From contig PKWL01000113.1 in NCBI GenBank assembly GCA_003133225.1, positions 1 through 54,442 of the forward strand: DNA of 54,442 nucleotides. The letters run 5' to 3'. A model generated the notes under the pieces. That model saw only the letters and a list, made by a program, of their open reading frames with translations. It searched no databases and was not told the DNA's origin. Origin of the DNA: Janthinobacterium sp. GTDB lineage: Bacteria; Pseudomonadota; Gammaproteobacteria; Burkholderiales; Burkholderiaceae_D. Positions 40,780-51,200 of the stretch are shown here, one piece after another (position 1 is the first letter of the stretch; each line of letters begins with the position of its first letter). The position numbers were made by a program, and so were the translations under genes.

Positions 40780-41967
40780 ATGTCCATACTCCGCACGGCC
40801 ATGCCCATTGGCGCCATGCTGCTGACCTTGAGCCTGCCGCGCGCAATTGGCGCCGCACCTTACATTCCCCGCGATGGCGGGCAGGTGCTCGAGCGGCTGC
40901 CGGCGCGCAATGACCCGGTGCAGAAGGCGCTGGCCGGCCTGCGGGCCCAGTTGCAGCGCGAGCCCGCCAACTTGAGCGTCGCCACCACACTGGCGCAGCG
41001 TTATATCGAACTCGCCCGCAACGATGCCGATCCCCGTTTTCTAGGATACGCTCAAGCGGCGCTGGCGCCGTGGTGGAAGCAAGCCAAGCCGCCGCCCGGG
41101 GTACTGTTGCTGCGCGCCATGATTTTGCAGAGCACTCACCGTTTTCCCCAAGCGCTGGCGGACCTTGATCTCTTACTCAGAAGCGAGCCCAGTAATAGCC
41201 AGGCATGGCTCACGCGCGCCACAGTGCTGCAGGTGCGCGGCGAGTTCTTACAGGCCAAAAAGAGCTGCGTGCGTTTGTATGGCATCGCGCCCGACTTGGT
41301 CATGCGCACTTGTCTGTCCAATCTGGCCAGCCTGAGCGGCGGCGCCAAGCCCGCTTACCTGATGCTAAATACAACCCTAGAGAACAGCACCGGCGCCGAC
41401 CCTGGCGTGCAGGTCTGGAGCCAGACCGTGCTCGCTGAAATGGCCGGCCGGATCGGTGATGCCGTGGCCGCCGAGACCCATTTCAAGCGGGCGCTAGCGC
41501 TCGGCGCGAGCGATCCCTATCTGCTTGGCTCGTACGCCGATTTTCTGCTTGACCAAGGGCGCAACTCCGAGGTCATCGCTTTACTCAAGGACAAGATCCG
41601 CGCTGATGGCTTGGTGCTGCGCTACGCACTGGCGCAAAGTGCGAGCCAGGCGCCGAGCGCTGCGCAGTCGATTGCCATCTTGCGCGACCGCTTCGAAGCG
41701 GCCACGCTGCGCGGCGACAATGTGCACCTGCGCGAGCAGGCCCGCTTCGAGCTGCAGCTGATGAAACATCCGAAGCTGGCCTTGCAACTGGCGCAGCAAA
41801 ATTGGAAGGTGCAAAAAGAACCGGCGGACGTACGCATCTTTCTCGAAGCGGCAGCGGCGGCTAAGGACAGGGCGGCCGCACGCCCGGTATTGGACTGGCT
41901 GAAACAGACCGGACTGGAGGACAGCGCCCTTGACCGTCTAAAAAAATCGCTGGAGGCTCCGGCATGA
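40780..41967 (+). CDS. secreted tetratricopeptide-repeat protein
   Basis: A 395-residue protein with an N-terminal signal peptide (cleavage near AIGAAPY, residue ~26) and several TPR-like helical pairs. The clearest are PPGVLLLRAMILQSTHRFPQ followed by ALADLDLLLRSEP (~107-140), SQAWLTRATVLQVRGEFLQA, and AGRIGDAVAAETHFKRALAL. It probably acts in the periplasm as a protein-binding scaffold. It overlaps the HupE/UreJ-like gene by 4 nt. I do not know its partner; the neighbourhood suggests the HupE-like and DUF4331 proteins. Confidence 0.8.
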   Translation: MSILRTAMPIGAMLLTLSLPRAIGAAPYIPRDGGQVLERLPARNDPVQKALAGLRAQLQREPANLSVATTLAQRYIELARNDADPRFLGYAQAALAPWWKQAKPPPGVLLLRAMILQSTHRFPQALADLDLLLRSEPSNSQAWLTRATVLQVRGEFLQAKKSCVRLYGIAPDLVMRTCLSNLASLSGGAKPAYLMLNTTLENSTGADPGVQVWSQTVLAEMAGRIGDAVAAETHFKRALALGASDPYLLGSYADFLLDQGRNSEVIALLKDKIRADGLVLRYALAQSASQAPSAAQSIAILRDRFEAATLRGDNVHLREQARFELQLMKHPKLALQLAQQNWKVQKEPADVRIFLEAAAAAKDRAAARPVLDWLKQTGLEDSALDRLKKSLEAPA

Positions 41968-43097
41968 TACGCGCGTCGATCCTGGGCTGGTGGCTCCTGG
42001 CAGCGCTCTGCTGCACTCCGGCCCAGGCGCATAAGCCGAGCGACAGCTACCTCTATCTTAGCGTGCATGAACAGCACGTCGACGGCCAGTGGGACATCGC
42101 CTTGCGCGATCTCGATTTCGCCCTCGGCCTGGATGCGGACGGCAACGGCGAACTGACCTGGGACGAAGTGCGTGCCAAACACGACGCCATCGCGGCCTAT
42201 GCGCTATCGCACCTGAGCCTATCTAGCGCAGACGTTCTTTGTCCCAGCACAGCCGGCGCGCAGCTGATCGACCAGCACAGCGACGGCGCCTATGCCGTGC
42301 TGCGCTTTAGCGCCGTTTGCAGCGCCAAGATCAGCGCCCTTAAAGTCAACTACCGGCTCTTGTTTGAGCTGGATCCGCAACATAAAGGTCTGCTCAAGCT
42401 GCAGTACCGCGGACTCACCTCCAGCGCCATCTTTAGCCCCGACGCCGCCGCGCAGAAGTTCGCTCTGGCCGAGCCGGATCGGCTGCAACAATTTGCCGAC
42501 TACCTAACTACCGGGGTCTGGCATATCTGGCTCGGTTTCGATCACATCTTGTTTTTGCTCTCGCTGCTGCTGCCGGCCGTGCTGATTTGGTGGGACCGGC
42601 AGTGGCGCCCGGCACCCAGCTTGCATGGCTGCCTGCTCGACGTCTTGAAAATCGTCACCGCATTCACGCTGGCGCACTCGATTACGCTGAGCCTAGCGAC
42701 CTTGCAGGTGATCGCGTTGCCGTCGCGCTGGGTCGAAGCGGCAATTGCCGCCTCAGTCGTGTTCGCCGCGTTGAACAATATAGTGACGCTGCTGCCGACG
42801 CGGCGCTGGCTGGCCGCCTTTGGCTTCGGCCTAATCCATGGCTTTGGGTTTGCCAGTGTATTGACCGATCTGGAGCTGCCGCAAGGGGTTCTGCTGCTGG
42901 CCCTGGTCGGCTTTAACGGCGGTGTCGAGCTGGGCCAAATCGCACTGGTCGCCCTGTTCTTGCCGCTCGCGTACGGTATGCGAAAAAGCTGGGTTTACCG
43001 CAAGCTGGTCCTGCTGGGCGGATCAAGCCTGATCGCCTTGATCGCAGGCGCCTGGTTCACCGAGCGCGCCTTCAACCTGAAACTGTTTGGACCCTAG
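41964..43097 (+). CDS. HupE/UreJ-family membrane protein with an EF-hand-like loop
   Basis: 377 residues: a signal peptide (to ~AQA22), a periplasmic domain (~23-180), then six or seven membrane helices. The membrane part begins with GVWHIWLGFDHILFLLSLLLP and includes THS/AHSITLSLATL-type and GFGLIHGFGFASVL blocks, the HupE/UreJ signature with His residues that could bind metal. The periplasmic domain holds a canonical 12-residue EF-hand loop from Asp57 to Glu68 (DADGNGELTWDE with D57, D59, N61, E68). HupE/UreJ relatives are linked to nickel supply; the true substrate here is unknown. The gene is coupled to the TPR gene. Confidence 0.85.
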   Translation: MIRASILGWWLLAALCCTPAQAHKPSDSYLYLSVHEQHVDGQWDIALRDLDFALGLDADGNGELTWDEVRAKHDAIAAYALSHLSLSSADVLCPSTAGAQLIDQHSDGAYAVLRFSAVCSAKISALKVNYRLLFELDPQHKGLLKLQYRGLTSSAIFSPDAAAQKFALAEPDRLQQFADYLTTGVWHIWLGFDHILFLLSLLLPAVLIWWDRQWRPAPSLHGCLLDVLKIVTAFTLAHSITLSLATLQVIALPSRWVEAAIAASVVFAALNNIVTLLPTRRWLAAFGFGLIHGFGFASVLTDLELPQGVLLLALVGFNGGVELGQIALVALFLPLAYGMRKSWVYRKLVLLGGSSLIALIAGAWFTERAFNLKLFGP

Positions 43098-43567
43098 CGG
43101 GGGCTAGCTTACCGATCGCGCACCATGGGGCCGGTTCACCCGAGCACGAAACAGGGCCTCTATTGACGCAGCAGGGTCCGTTCCCGCCGCTTTGCCGGCC
43201 CGCCCGGGATGCGGCCACTGGCAAATGCCCGTTCCTAACGCATTTGCATCCATCATGGTTCGCGGCGAGCGAACGGAGCGCTTGACAGGCGTCGAGACAC
43301 CGCTTGCACTTGGCCTTCCCGCGCAAGTGACAATGCCGCTTGATGAAACGCATGGCCGGCACGGATCGTATGAACTAGATGCGCAAAAAAACCATCAAAA
43401 CTAGGCAGTTTGCAAGGATTTGACTGTCCCTCAGGCGGCGTTGCCGTTGATACAGGCTGGCACTCTGCTCGGGAAATAAAATTTTTTGGATTCATTCGAA
43501 TTCAAACGTGACTGCGTCACTTAAGTCACTAGCCCCCCTTTGTTCCACGCACTGATTAGGAGATGAC
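43098..43567. other. gene-free region upstream of the DUF4331 gene
   Basis: About 470 bases without a supportable gene. Near its end are an AT-rich patch (43474-43500) and three copies of a GTGAC/GTCAC half-site at 43508-43512, 43516-43520 and 43525-43529, possibly an operator. A GGAAAT-N17-TTCGAA pair at 43471-43499 could be an ECF-type promoter; this is a weak suggestion. Confidence 0.35.
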
Positions 43568-45067
43568 ATGTCACCTTTGTTAACCAAAAGTAGCGTAACA
43601 GCGGCAATCTTGGGCACCTTCCTGGCATGCTCTTTTGCGCCGCCTGCCGTCGCCTCCAGCCATCGGGAAGCGCCATTCATCACCCGCTATCCGAAGGCCG
43701 ATGGGACCGACTTTTACATGTTCCGCAGTTATGAACCGGGCCGCGCTCCCTTCGTGACCATGGTGGCAAATTATCAGCCGCTGCAAGACCCTTATGGCGG
43801 GCCCAATTATTTCGAGATGGATCCGAACGCGCTCTACGAAATCCTCATCGACAACAACGGCGACGGCAAGGAGGAACTCACTTTCCAGTTCCGTTTTACC
43901 AACACGAACAACAACAACCAACTCAACGTGGGTGGCAAAAATGTGCCGATTCCGCTGGTGATCAACGGCGCCGCGATCAACAGCATCAACCCGCCCGGGA
44001 TCAATGTGCGCGAAACCTATAGCGTGACCGTGGTGCGTGGCGATCGCCGCAGCGGCAGCCGCGCCGTTGTCACCAATGCCGATGACGGCGCGGCCGTATT
44101 CGAAAAGCCGATCGACAACATCGGCAATAAATCGATTCCCGACTACCCTTCCTACGCGTCAAAACACATCTATAACATCAACATCCCCGGTTGCGCCACG
44201 CCGGGCAGGATGTTTGTCGGACAGCGCAAGGATCCTTTCGTCGTCAATCTGGGAGAAACATTTGACCTCATCAACTACAAATTCCCGGCCGTCGAATTCA
44301 ACGCCAACGCCGAGTCCAGTGCCAAGGATGACCTGGCCGACAAGAACGTAACGGCGATCGAACTGGAAGTGGCCACCGCCTGCCTGACCGGCGCCAAGGA
44401 CCCCGTGATCGGCGGCTGGACGACGGCCAGCATGCGCCAGGGTCATTTGCTCAACCCCAGCCCGACTAGCAATAGCGACGTGTCCAAGGAAGGCGGCGCT
44501 TGGCTCCAGGTTTCGCGTCTGGGCATGCCGCTGGTAAATGAAGTGGTCATCGGTCTGAAGGACAAGGATCGCTTTAACTCTAGCCGACCATCGGATGACG
44601 CCCAGTTTGCCACATACGTCACCAACCCGACCCTGCCGGCCCTTATTCAAGTCTTGTTTGGCAACGTAGGCGCCATCGCGCCCACCAACTTCCCGCGCAA
44701 TGACTTGGTCGCGGCATTTCTTACCGGCATCAAGGGCGTGAACCAGCCAACCCACGTTGTCGCATCGGAAATGCTGCGTCTAAATACGTCGGTCGCCCCC
44801 GTCGCCAAGGGGGCGCAAAACCGCTTGGGCGTAATTGGTGGCGACCTAGCCGGCTTCCCGAATGGCCGTCGTCCGGGCGACGACGTCGTCGATATCGCGC
44901 TGCGGGTCGTGATGGGCAAGCTGTGCACGCTCAATATCGGCTGCGTAGCGACCGATGCGCCGGCGGGCGGCATCCGATTTACCGATGGCGCTTTTCTCGA
45001 CGACAGCTTCTTCACTGCCGCCTTCCCCTATCTGAAAACGCCAATCGCGGGCTCGCCGCAGCCATAA
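43568..45067 (+). CDS. secreted DUF4331 protein
   Basis: A 499-residue protein with a signal peptide cleaved near AVA-SSHREAP (residue ~30). The mature start SHREAPFITRYPKADGTDFY and the following MFRSYEPGR are the DUF4331 hallmark. A calcium-type DNNGDG stretch lies at 95-100, and NIPGCATPGRMFVGQRKDPF near the middle holds one Cys. The role of DUF4331 is unknown; it is secreted, likely beta-rich. A strong AGGAG precedes the ATG. It is flanked by the TPR/HupE-like pair and by the lipoprotein and TonB receptor genes. Confidence 0.88.
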   Translation: MSPLLTKSSVTAAILGTFLACSFAPPAVASSHREAPFITRYPKADGTDFYMFRSYEPGRAPFVTMVANYQPLQDPYGGPNYFEMDPNALYEILIDNNGDGKEELTFQFRFTNTNNNNQLNVGGKNVPIPLVINGAAINSINPPGINVRETYSVTVVRGDRRSGSRAVVTNADDGAAVFEKPIDNIGNKSIPDYPSYASKHIYNINIPGCATPGRMFVGQRKDPFVVNLGETFDLINYKFPAVEFNANAESSAKDDLADKNVTAIELEVATACLTGAKDPVIGGWTTASMRQGHLLNPSPTSNSDVSKEGGAWLQVSRLGMPLVNEVVIGLKDKDRFNSSRPSDDAQFATYVTNPTLPALIQVLFGNVGAIAPTNFPRNDLVAAFLTGIKGVNQPTHVVASEMLRLNTSVAPVAKGAQNRLGVIGGDLAGFPNGRRPGDDVVDIALRVVMGKLCTLNIGCVATDAPAGGIRFTDGAFLDDSFFTAAFPYLKTPIAGSPQP

Positions 45068-45576
45068 AAGGCGCTCGGGCACAGCCGTATTAAGCACGGA
45101 AGCATCCAACCTGGCTTGGGATGGCTGCCATTGGATCAAAGCGCGGACAAGGCAGCGGTGTCCAGCGGCCGATGCGCCGGGCGGCGCGCTCGCCCAGGCC
45201 AGATTGCCCGATGCGCGCCGCAAGTCGCCTGGGTCAGTATTTAAGGATCAAAGCATGGTGCCAGTAGCAGACCAAACCGGCGAAGCGCTGATGGCGTGCA
45301 AGAAGAGGCGGACGAGGCTGTTGCTCGCGGGCGGAGGCGTGCACGAGCCTCTCACCTTGTCTTCTATGAGCGCGCGCCGCTGTGCCACTAGGCGAAAAGG
45401 CAAGATCGGCAGGTACCATCATTTACCGCCTGCCTGTCACGCCAACTCAAAGAGACGACAGTCGCGTTTTTTTCGCTCGGGCAAGACCTGCTCCGGATGT
45501 CTCCCACAAACTAACGGGACGGCTTCGGGGCGCTTTGCGTGACGGCTTTAGGCGCGCGTAACCATCGGAGACTTTG
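45068..45576. other. gene-free region between DUF4331 and the small lipoprotein gene
   Basis: About 500 bases. Open frames are short and lack recognisable content. No convincing terminator or promoter was found. Confidence 0.4.
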
Positions 45577-45792
45577 ATGAAAAAACTGACCATCCTGTTT
45601 GCCATCCTTCTTAGCGCGTGTGGCGGCAACGATTCCAATGGCGGCCCCGCCCCAGCTCCCGCAGCCGATGCCTTCGTTAGCGACATGGAGAAACAACCGG
45701 CTTCCACGAGCGAGGAGACGGAACCAATTTCAATTGACACGGTAGTGGCCACGGCCCCGGAAAACACTGAACCGGTAGCGCTCAAACACTAA
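45577..45792 (+). CDS. small lipoprotein
   Basis: 71 residues with a lipoprotein signal peptide: MKKLTILFAILLSACGG, where LSAC is the lipobox and Cys would be acylated. The rest is Pro/Ala/Glu/Thr-rich and acidic, without predicted fold. GGAG lies six nt before the ATG. It sits between the DUF4331 and TonB receptor genes. Residue 2 after Cys is Gly, so outer-membrane sorting is likely. No function can be assigned. Confidence 0.75.
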   Translation: MKKLTILFAILLSACGGNDSNGGPAPAPAADAFVSDMEKQPASTSEETEPISIDTVVATAPENTEPVALKH

Positions 45793-45961
45793 AAATTAGA
45801 ACGGTAGCGCCGGCCATGGGTGTTACCCCTCTTCCTTCGTGGCGCCCATGCAAGCTACGGCTGGAGATGCGTGGCGGATCGCGCAATTTTCAACAGGCGA
45901 AGCTGCGACGGCTTCGCCTCCGGCTCCTGGGCCTTCGGACGAGGTTTCTTGGAGCATTGCG

Positions 45962-48160
45962 GTGAAAAATCTCTCATTCATCCGGCACTTGCCTATGCGG
46001 AAAAATTTGGCATTTGGTTCGGCCTTGATCGCCACTTGCGCCAGCATGGGCATGCATCGTGCGGATGCCCAAGGCACTCCAATGGTAGAGGATGCAAGCG
46101 CCTCTTTTGCCGAAAGATCGGCAACGCCCGCAACCCCTGCTGTCGTCGTTATCAGCGCTCATTACGATAACTCGGTGGGCAGTTCGGACGCGTCCTCCGA
46201 AGGCGTCGTCCTCGGCACGCTACTTGAGCAGCGCCCCTTGTTGCGCCCCGGCGAGGTTCTGGAAAGCGTGCCCGGCCTGGTCGTCACCCAACATTCTGGA
46301 GACGGCAAAGCCAACCAATATTTCTTGCGCGGTTATAACTTGGATCACGGTACCGACTTCGCGACCAGCGTCGATGGCGTACCCGTTAACATGCCGACCA
46401 ATGCACACGGTCAAGGTTATTCCGATTTGAATTTCATCATCCCGGAACTGGTCGATCGCATCAACTATTGCAAGGGCACCTATTTTGCCGAAAATGGCGA
46501 TTTTTCGTCGGCAGGTTCGGCCGACATCAAATATCGAGACAGCCTCGAGCATGCCTTCGGGCAATTGACCGAAGGCCGATTCGGCTACCGGAGAGCATTA
46601 TTTGGCGGCTCGACCGTATTATCGACCAGCAGCGACCCGGCGGGGCGAGCTGGGGCGAGCGGCGAAATGCGCCTCCTAGGCGGCCTCGAGCTGCAGGAGG
46701 GCGACGGCCCTTGGACCACGTCTGAGGCGTTGCGCAAAATCAATGGATTGATTCGAATGAGCCAAGGAACGCGAGCGAACGGCTGGTCCATTGACGCGAT
46801 GCTGTACCAGGCGCATTGGAATTCCACGGACCAGGTTCCGCTCAGCCTGGTCCTGTCCGACCAGCTCGGGCGCTATGCCGCACTCAACCCTACTGATGGC
46901 GGCGATAGCGGACGCGGCATGCTCTCCGTCGAAAGGCATCAGCACGACCCGGACGGTTACACCAAGGTGTCAGCCTTTATTGAGCACTACCGCCTGCGCC
47001 TCTGGTCGGACTTCACTTTTTACGAGTTGAGGCCGATTACGGGCGACCAGTTTGAACAACTTGAAAGCCGCAACATGCTCGGTGCCAAAGCCGCAAAAGG
47101 GTGGAATCGTCCCCTGTTTGGGCACGACTCGGTCACCGAAATCGGACTGCAGGTTCGCCAGGATGCCATCCATGTCGGACTGTTGAATACGCAAAGCCGT
47201 ACCCCGTTTGACGTCGTTAGCGACGATGCGGTAAAGGAAAGGGAGATCGGGACGTACCTCCAGAACAGTACCATCTGGAGCGACTGGCTACGCACCGTGG
47301 CAGGACTCCGTTCTGACCTTGTCCACATGGGCTTGACATCGATGAGCCTACCGGAAAATAGCGGCAGCGCGTCAGGCCAACGCATTTCTCCCAAATTGTC
47401 CATGATTTTCGGCCCTTGGGAAAAAACCGAGTTCTTTGTCAATGCCGGACAAGGCTTTCATAGCAACGATGCGCGTGGCGTGATCGACCGGGTCGATCCG
47501 ACGACCGCCTTACCGTCCACGATGACCCCGCCCCTGGTTGCGAGCATGGGTAGGGAAATTGGTCTGCGCACGGAAATTATGCCGCGATTGCAAAGTTCAA
47601 TCGCGCTATGGAGCCTAAACAGCGATTCGGAGATCATTTACAACGCGGATTCGGCAATCGGCAGTACTTCGCCCAACGGCGCGAGCAAACGCGTTGGCAT
47701 TGAGTGGAATAACCATGTACAGATCAACCACTGGATGTTTATCGATGCCGATTGGGCGTGGACCCGCGCCCGCTATGCCATGATGAATGATAACGGCCAG
47801 TCCGGCGACGACATCCCCAACGCAGTAGCTAAGGTCGCCTCGTTTGCTATCTCTATGCAACGTCTCGGAGCATGGTCGGGGGAACTGGACACGCGCTATG
47901 TCGGATCATACCCGCTATCACAAGACGGTAAGCTGGTCGGCCCGGCCACCATGGTCAGCAATCTGCGCATTCAACGAACGCTATCGCCGAACGTCATTTT
48001 CTCGTTGGATGTGCTCAATTTGTTCAATCGCCAGTACGACGATATTTCATATGAACAAGATTACCGTGTCACACCGACCAGCCCAGTCGTACCGACTGGC
48101 ATCACGGTCCATCCCGGCGAGCCGCGGCAAGCGCGATTGACCTTGCGCGTTCGGTACTAA
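45962..48160 (+). CDS. TonB-dependent outer-membrane receptor
   Basis: A 732-residue receptor. I choose the GTG at 45962, with GGAG seven nt upstream; an ATG at 45995 is also possible. A signal peptide ends near HRADAQG. The plug domain shows GEVLESVPGLVVTQHSGDGKANQYFLRGYNLDHGTDF, read as ESVPGLVVTQHSGDGKANQY and FLRGYNLDHGTDF, then VDGVPVNMPTNAHGQGYSD. A 22-strand-type beta-barrel follows and ends in RLTLRVRY with a terminal aromatic residue. The ligand cannot be read from sequence. No TonB/ExbBD genes are nearby, so it would use TonB encoded elsewhere. Confidence 0.92.
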   Translation: MKNLSFIRHLPMRKNLAFGSALIATCASMGMHRADAQGTPMVEDASASFAERSATPATPAVVVISAHYDNSVGSSDASSEGVVLGTLLEQRPLLRPGEVLESVPGLVVTQHSGDGKANQYFLRGYNLDHGTDFATSVDGVPVNMPTNAHGQGYSDLNFIIPELVDRINYCKGTYFAENGDFSSAGSADIKYRDSLEHAFGQLTEGRFGYRRALFGGSTVLSTSSDPAGRAGASGEMRLLGGLELQEGDGPWTTSEALRKINGLIRMSQGTRANGWSIDAMLYQAHWNSTDQVPLSLVLSDQLGRYAALNPTDGGDSGRGMLSVERHQHDPDGYTKVSAFIEHYRLRLWSDFTFYELRPITGDQFEQLESRNMLGAKAAKGWNRPLFGHDSVTEIGLQVRQDAIHVGLLNTQSRTPFDVVSDDAVKEREIGTYLQNSTIWSDWLRTVAGLRSDLVHMGLTSMSLPENSGSASGQRISPKLSMIFGPWEKTEFFVNAGQGFHSNDARGVIDRVDPTTALPSTMTPPLVASMGREIGLRTEIMPRLQSSIALWSLNSDSEIIYNADSAIGSTSPNGASKRVGIEWNNHVQINHWMFIDADWAWTRARYAMMNDNGQSGDDIPNAVAKVASFAISMQRLGAWSGELDTRYVGSYPLSQDGKLVGPATMVSNLRIQRTLSPNVIFSLDVLNLFNRQYDDISYEQDYRVTPTSPVVPTGITVHPGEPRQARLTLRVRY

Positions 48161-48265
48161 AACGAGAGCACGGCAAGAATTTGGCGCCGTTTCGGACACA
48201 ACCAAAAGCATTTCAATCGAGCCATCCGCGCCTGCGATTGCCCGCTGTCAGTCGCCGCCGCGATG

Positions 48266-51200
48266 TTAACCGCCGCACAAGCGCGCTGCGACGGCAGTCT
48301 TAGGCGGCTCGATGAGCGGCATCAGGGTCGGCGCCAGCACCGACAGTAATTGCACCGGCAAGGCGCTCGTGAAGTCATAGTTTTTTGCCTGCGGACCGCG
48401 CACATAGGCCGTCATGCTGCCAAAGAAGCGCTCACCGATGTTAAACACAAACGTGGCCGAGCGATTCACGAAGCGCGATTCAATCAGGCGCCCGTGGGCG
48501 CCGTACACGTCAAACCGCTGGTCGCCGGTGCCAGTCTTGCCGCCCACTGGAATAATTGTGCCGTCGGCCTTGATGAAGGCCTTCTTGACACGCCGGGCGG
48601 TGCCATCGGACACGACTTCGCGAATCGCATCGGCCACCACGCGCGCCACCTCCGGTGCCAGCACCCGCTCGTTGACATGCGACGGACTGCGTTTGAGCAT
48701 GGTTTCGTAGGGCGTGCCGGCGGCAAAATGAAGCGAGTCGATGCGCTGGCTAGCTTTGCGCACCCCGCCGTTGACGATGATTCCCATCAATTCAGCGAGC
48801 GCGGCGGGACGGTCGGCCGAAGCGCCCAAGGTGGTGGCATAAGATGGCACTAGCGAATCGAATGGATAACCCATCTTCTTCCATTGCTTGTGAATTTCCA
48901 GGAAACCCTCCACTTCCAGCAAGCCGGCGATGCGGTTATCCTGGGCATGCTTGCGGTGCGTCTTGAACAGCCATTGGTAGACCTGCTGCCGTTCTTTTTC
49001 GCTGGCGGCCACCATTTGCGACAAGGTGGCACCCTCGTGCTGGCGCAGGTAGCTCACCATCCACAGTTCCAAAGGGTGTACATTGGCTAGGTAACCGCGG
49101 TCGGCCAGCGACCAGTTATCGATCGCGTACTGCCGATACATCTTGGCCACGCGTTCCTCGGGCACCTCGTTTTGCGATGGCAGATTTTCCTTTAGGAATG
49201 TGGCAAACTGAGCCTCGGTTCCTTCCGGCGCGATCGAGCGGTAAATATTGGCCAGCCGCAGCGGCGTCGCATGGACGCTGGCGACCAGAATTTTTTCCTG
49301 TTCCGACGCCGTCTTGCCCCGGTATTTCTGATAAAAACGGTGCAGGAACTCGCGCCCTTCCTTGTCGGCGAAGCGGGCCAGATAGTCGGCGCGGCGCGGG
49401 TCGTCGGCATCCCTTAACAGCGATGCGGACGAACCTGGCGATTGGAACATATAGAAATGCACCACGTCACGGATCAGGCGCACGAACACGAGGTTGACAG
49501 AATTGCGCAAGGCTTCGCGCACCGTCATGATGCGGCCGTTGTCGTCTTTTTTGAAGTTGACGAAGTGATGAACGCCGCCGCCGGTGTAAAAGCCTTCGCC
49601 CGTGCTGGCGGAATATTTGCGCTCGAGCGACGCGTTCAGCATCGCCGGCAAATCCCCCGCTTTGCCGGCCGGCAAAGCGCTGAAATAGGCGATGGCCCAC
49701 TGCGACAGCTTGTCCTGTGGGTCGACCACAACCTTGCGCAGGTCGGCCGCGCCCATGCCGCTGTAGCGCCGGTACAACTGATCCATGATATCTAAGTAGG
49801 TGACCAGGGTGCGCAACTTAGCGGTCGAGCCCAAGTCCAGTTTGGCGCCTTCATTAATATCGAGCGGCTGATCGTAATTGTCTGTTTGCAGGCGCAAATA
49901 GTTAACGTTATCGCCTTTTTGCAGCAGCGTAAAACTGTAGACGACATTGGCTGGATCACCGTTTCCAAGCAAACCCTTGCCCGTTAAACCAGCCATCTTG
50001 GCAGAGGCTGGATCGCGCAGCTGACGCAGCACCGCCGTCACCGCTTTTTGCGTTTGGCCATCGAGGGTGCTAACCACGTTCAAGTCGAGCCGGTCAAGGT
50101 TGTACAGACGCGAGTCGCCCAGCATGGTGGACAAATGAGTGCGCACCGCGTTGACCGCCTTGCGCGTCACAAACGAATCAGCCTCCACCTGCTGGGCGCC
50201 GCCGGCGACTACCGGGTGCAGCTTTTCCCTAAGCGCCGCATCGCGCAGCCGCGCCGGGATCACGCCCGCCTGCGCCAACAGGCGCAGGTGGCTGTTGGTC
50301 AGTTGCTCCAGATCGGCATCGCCGGCGCCCAGGTAATACGAGGGGCGGCGCTGCGCGATCAGCAAGCTGAGCGTCTGTTTAAACGCCAATGCCGCGCCCG
50401 GCTGGTCGGCCTTGCCTCGCAGCGCCTGGTTGACGCTGGCAAAATCACGCCCGTACCAAACCGACAAGCCGTCGCCAATGCCGTTCACTTCGCCAAATCC
50501 GGTCTTGGCCGACAACGGCACCGTGTTCAAGTAATCGAGCACGATCTGGCGCCGCACTGCCATGGTGTCCTCACCTTGCTGATAGGCGCGCAAAGTGGCC
50601 GACACCATCTGGCGCAGCTTGTCCTTAATTGAGCTGGTGCGGCCCTCCGGTGAGTGACGATATTTTTCGATTTGGGTCGCCAGCGTGCTGCCGCCGCCCG
50701 TGCGGTGGCCGCCAAACACGTTGAGCGACTTATCTAACACGGCCTTGCTCAGACGATCCCATTCGACGGCCGGATTACGCTTTGGATAGGTGGGGTCGAG
50801 CAATTCACGGTTTTCGATGAACAGCAGGCTGTTTACCACCACCTCCGGAGCATCCTCGAACTTGCCATAAAACCGCTCAGGGTAGCTGGCCGTAAATAAC
50901 GGCAGCCCACGGCAATCGAAAATGGCCAAGCCCGTCTTGGTCTTTTCACGATAGGTGGTGAATATCCCCATGTCGGCCAGCTCCATCATCTTCGCAGAAA
51001 AGCGGGCCTGGGACGTGATTTCGTAATCCTTGGCCTCAAGTTTGGCGAGAAAATCGGGCAGATTGGCGTAGCCTAGACGCTCATCGTAGGGGCTGCCGTG
51101 GGGGAAACGGATCGACGAACTCGGCCCCGGCTTGACCGTATAAGTTAGCTTTCCCACCATCCGCGAGAAGTACTGCGCCTGCAGCGTGGATGTGCGAACT

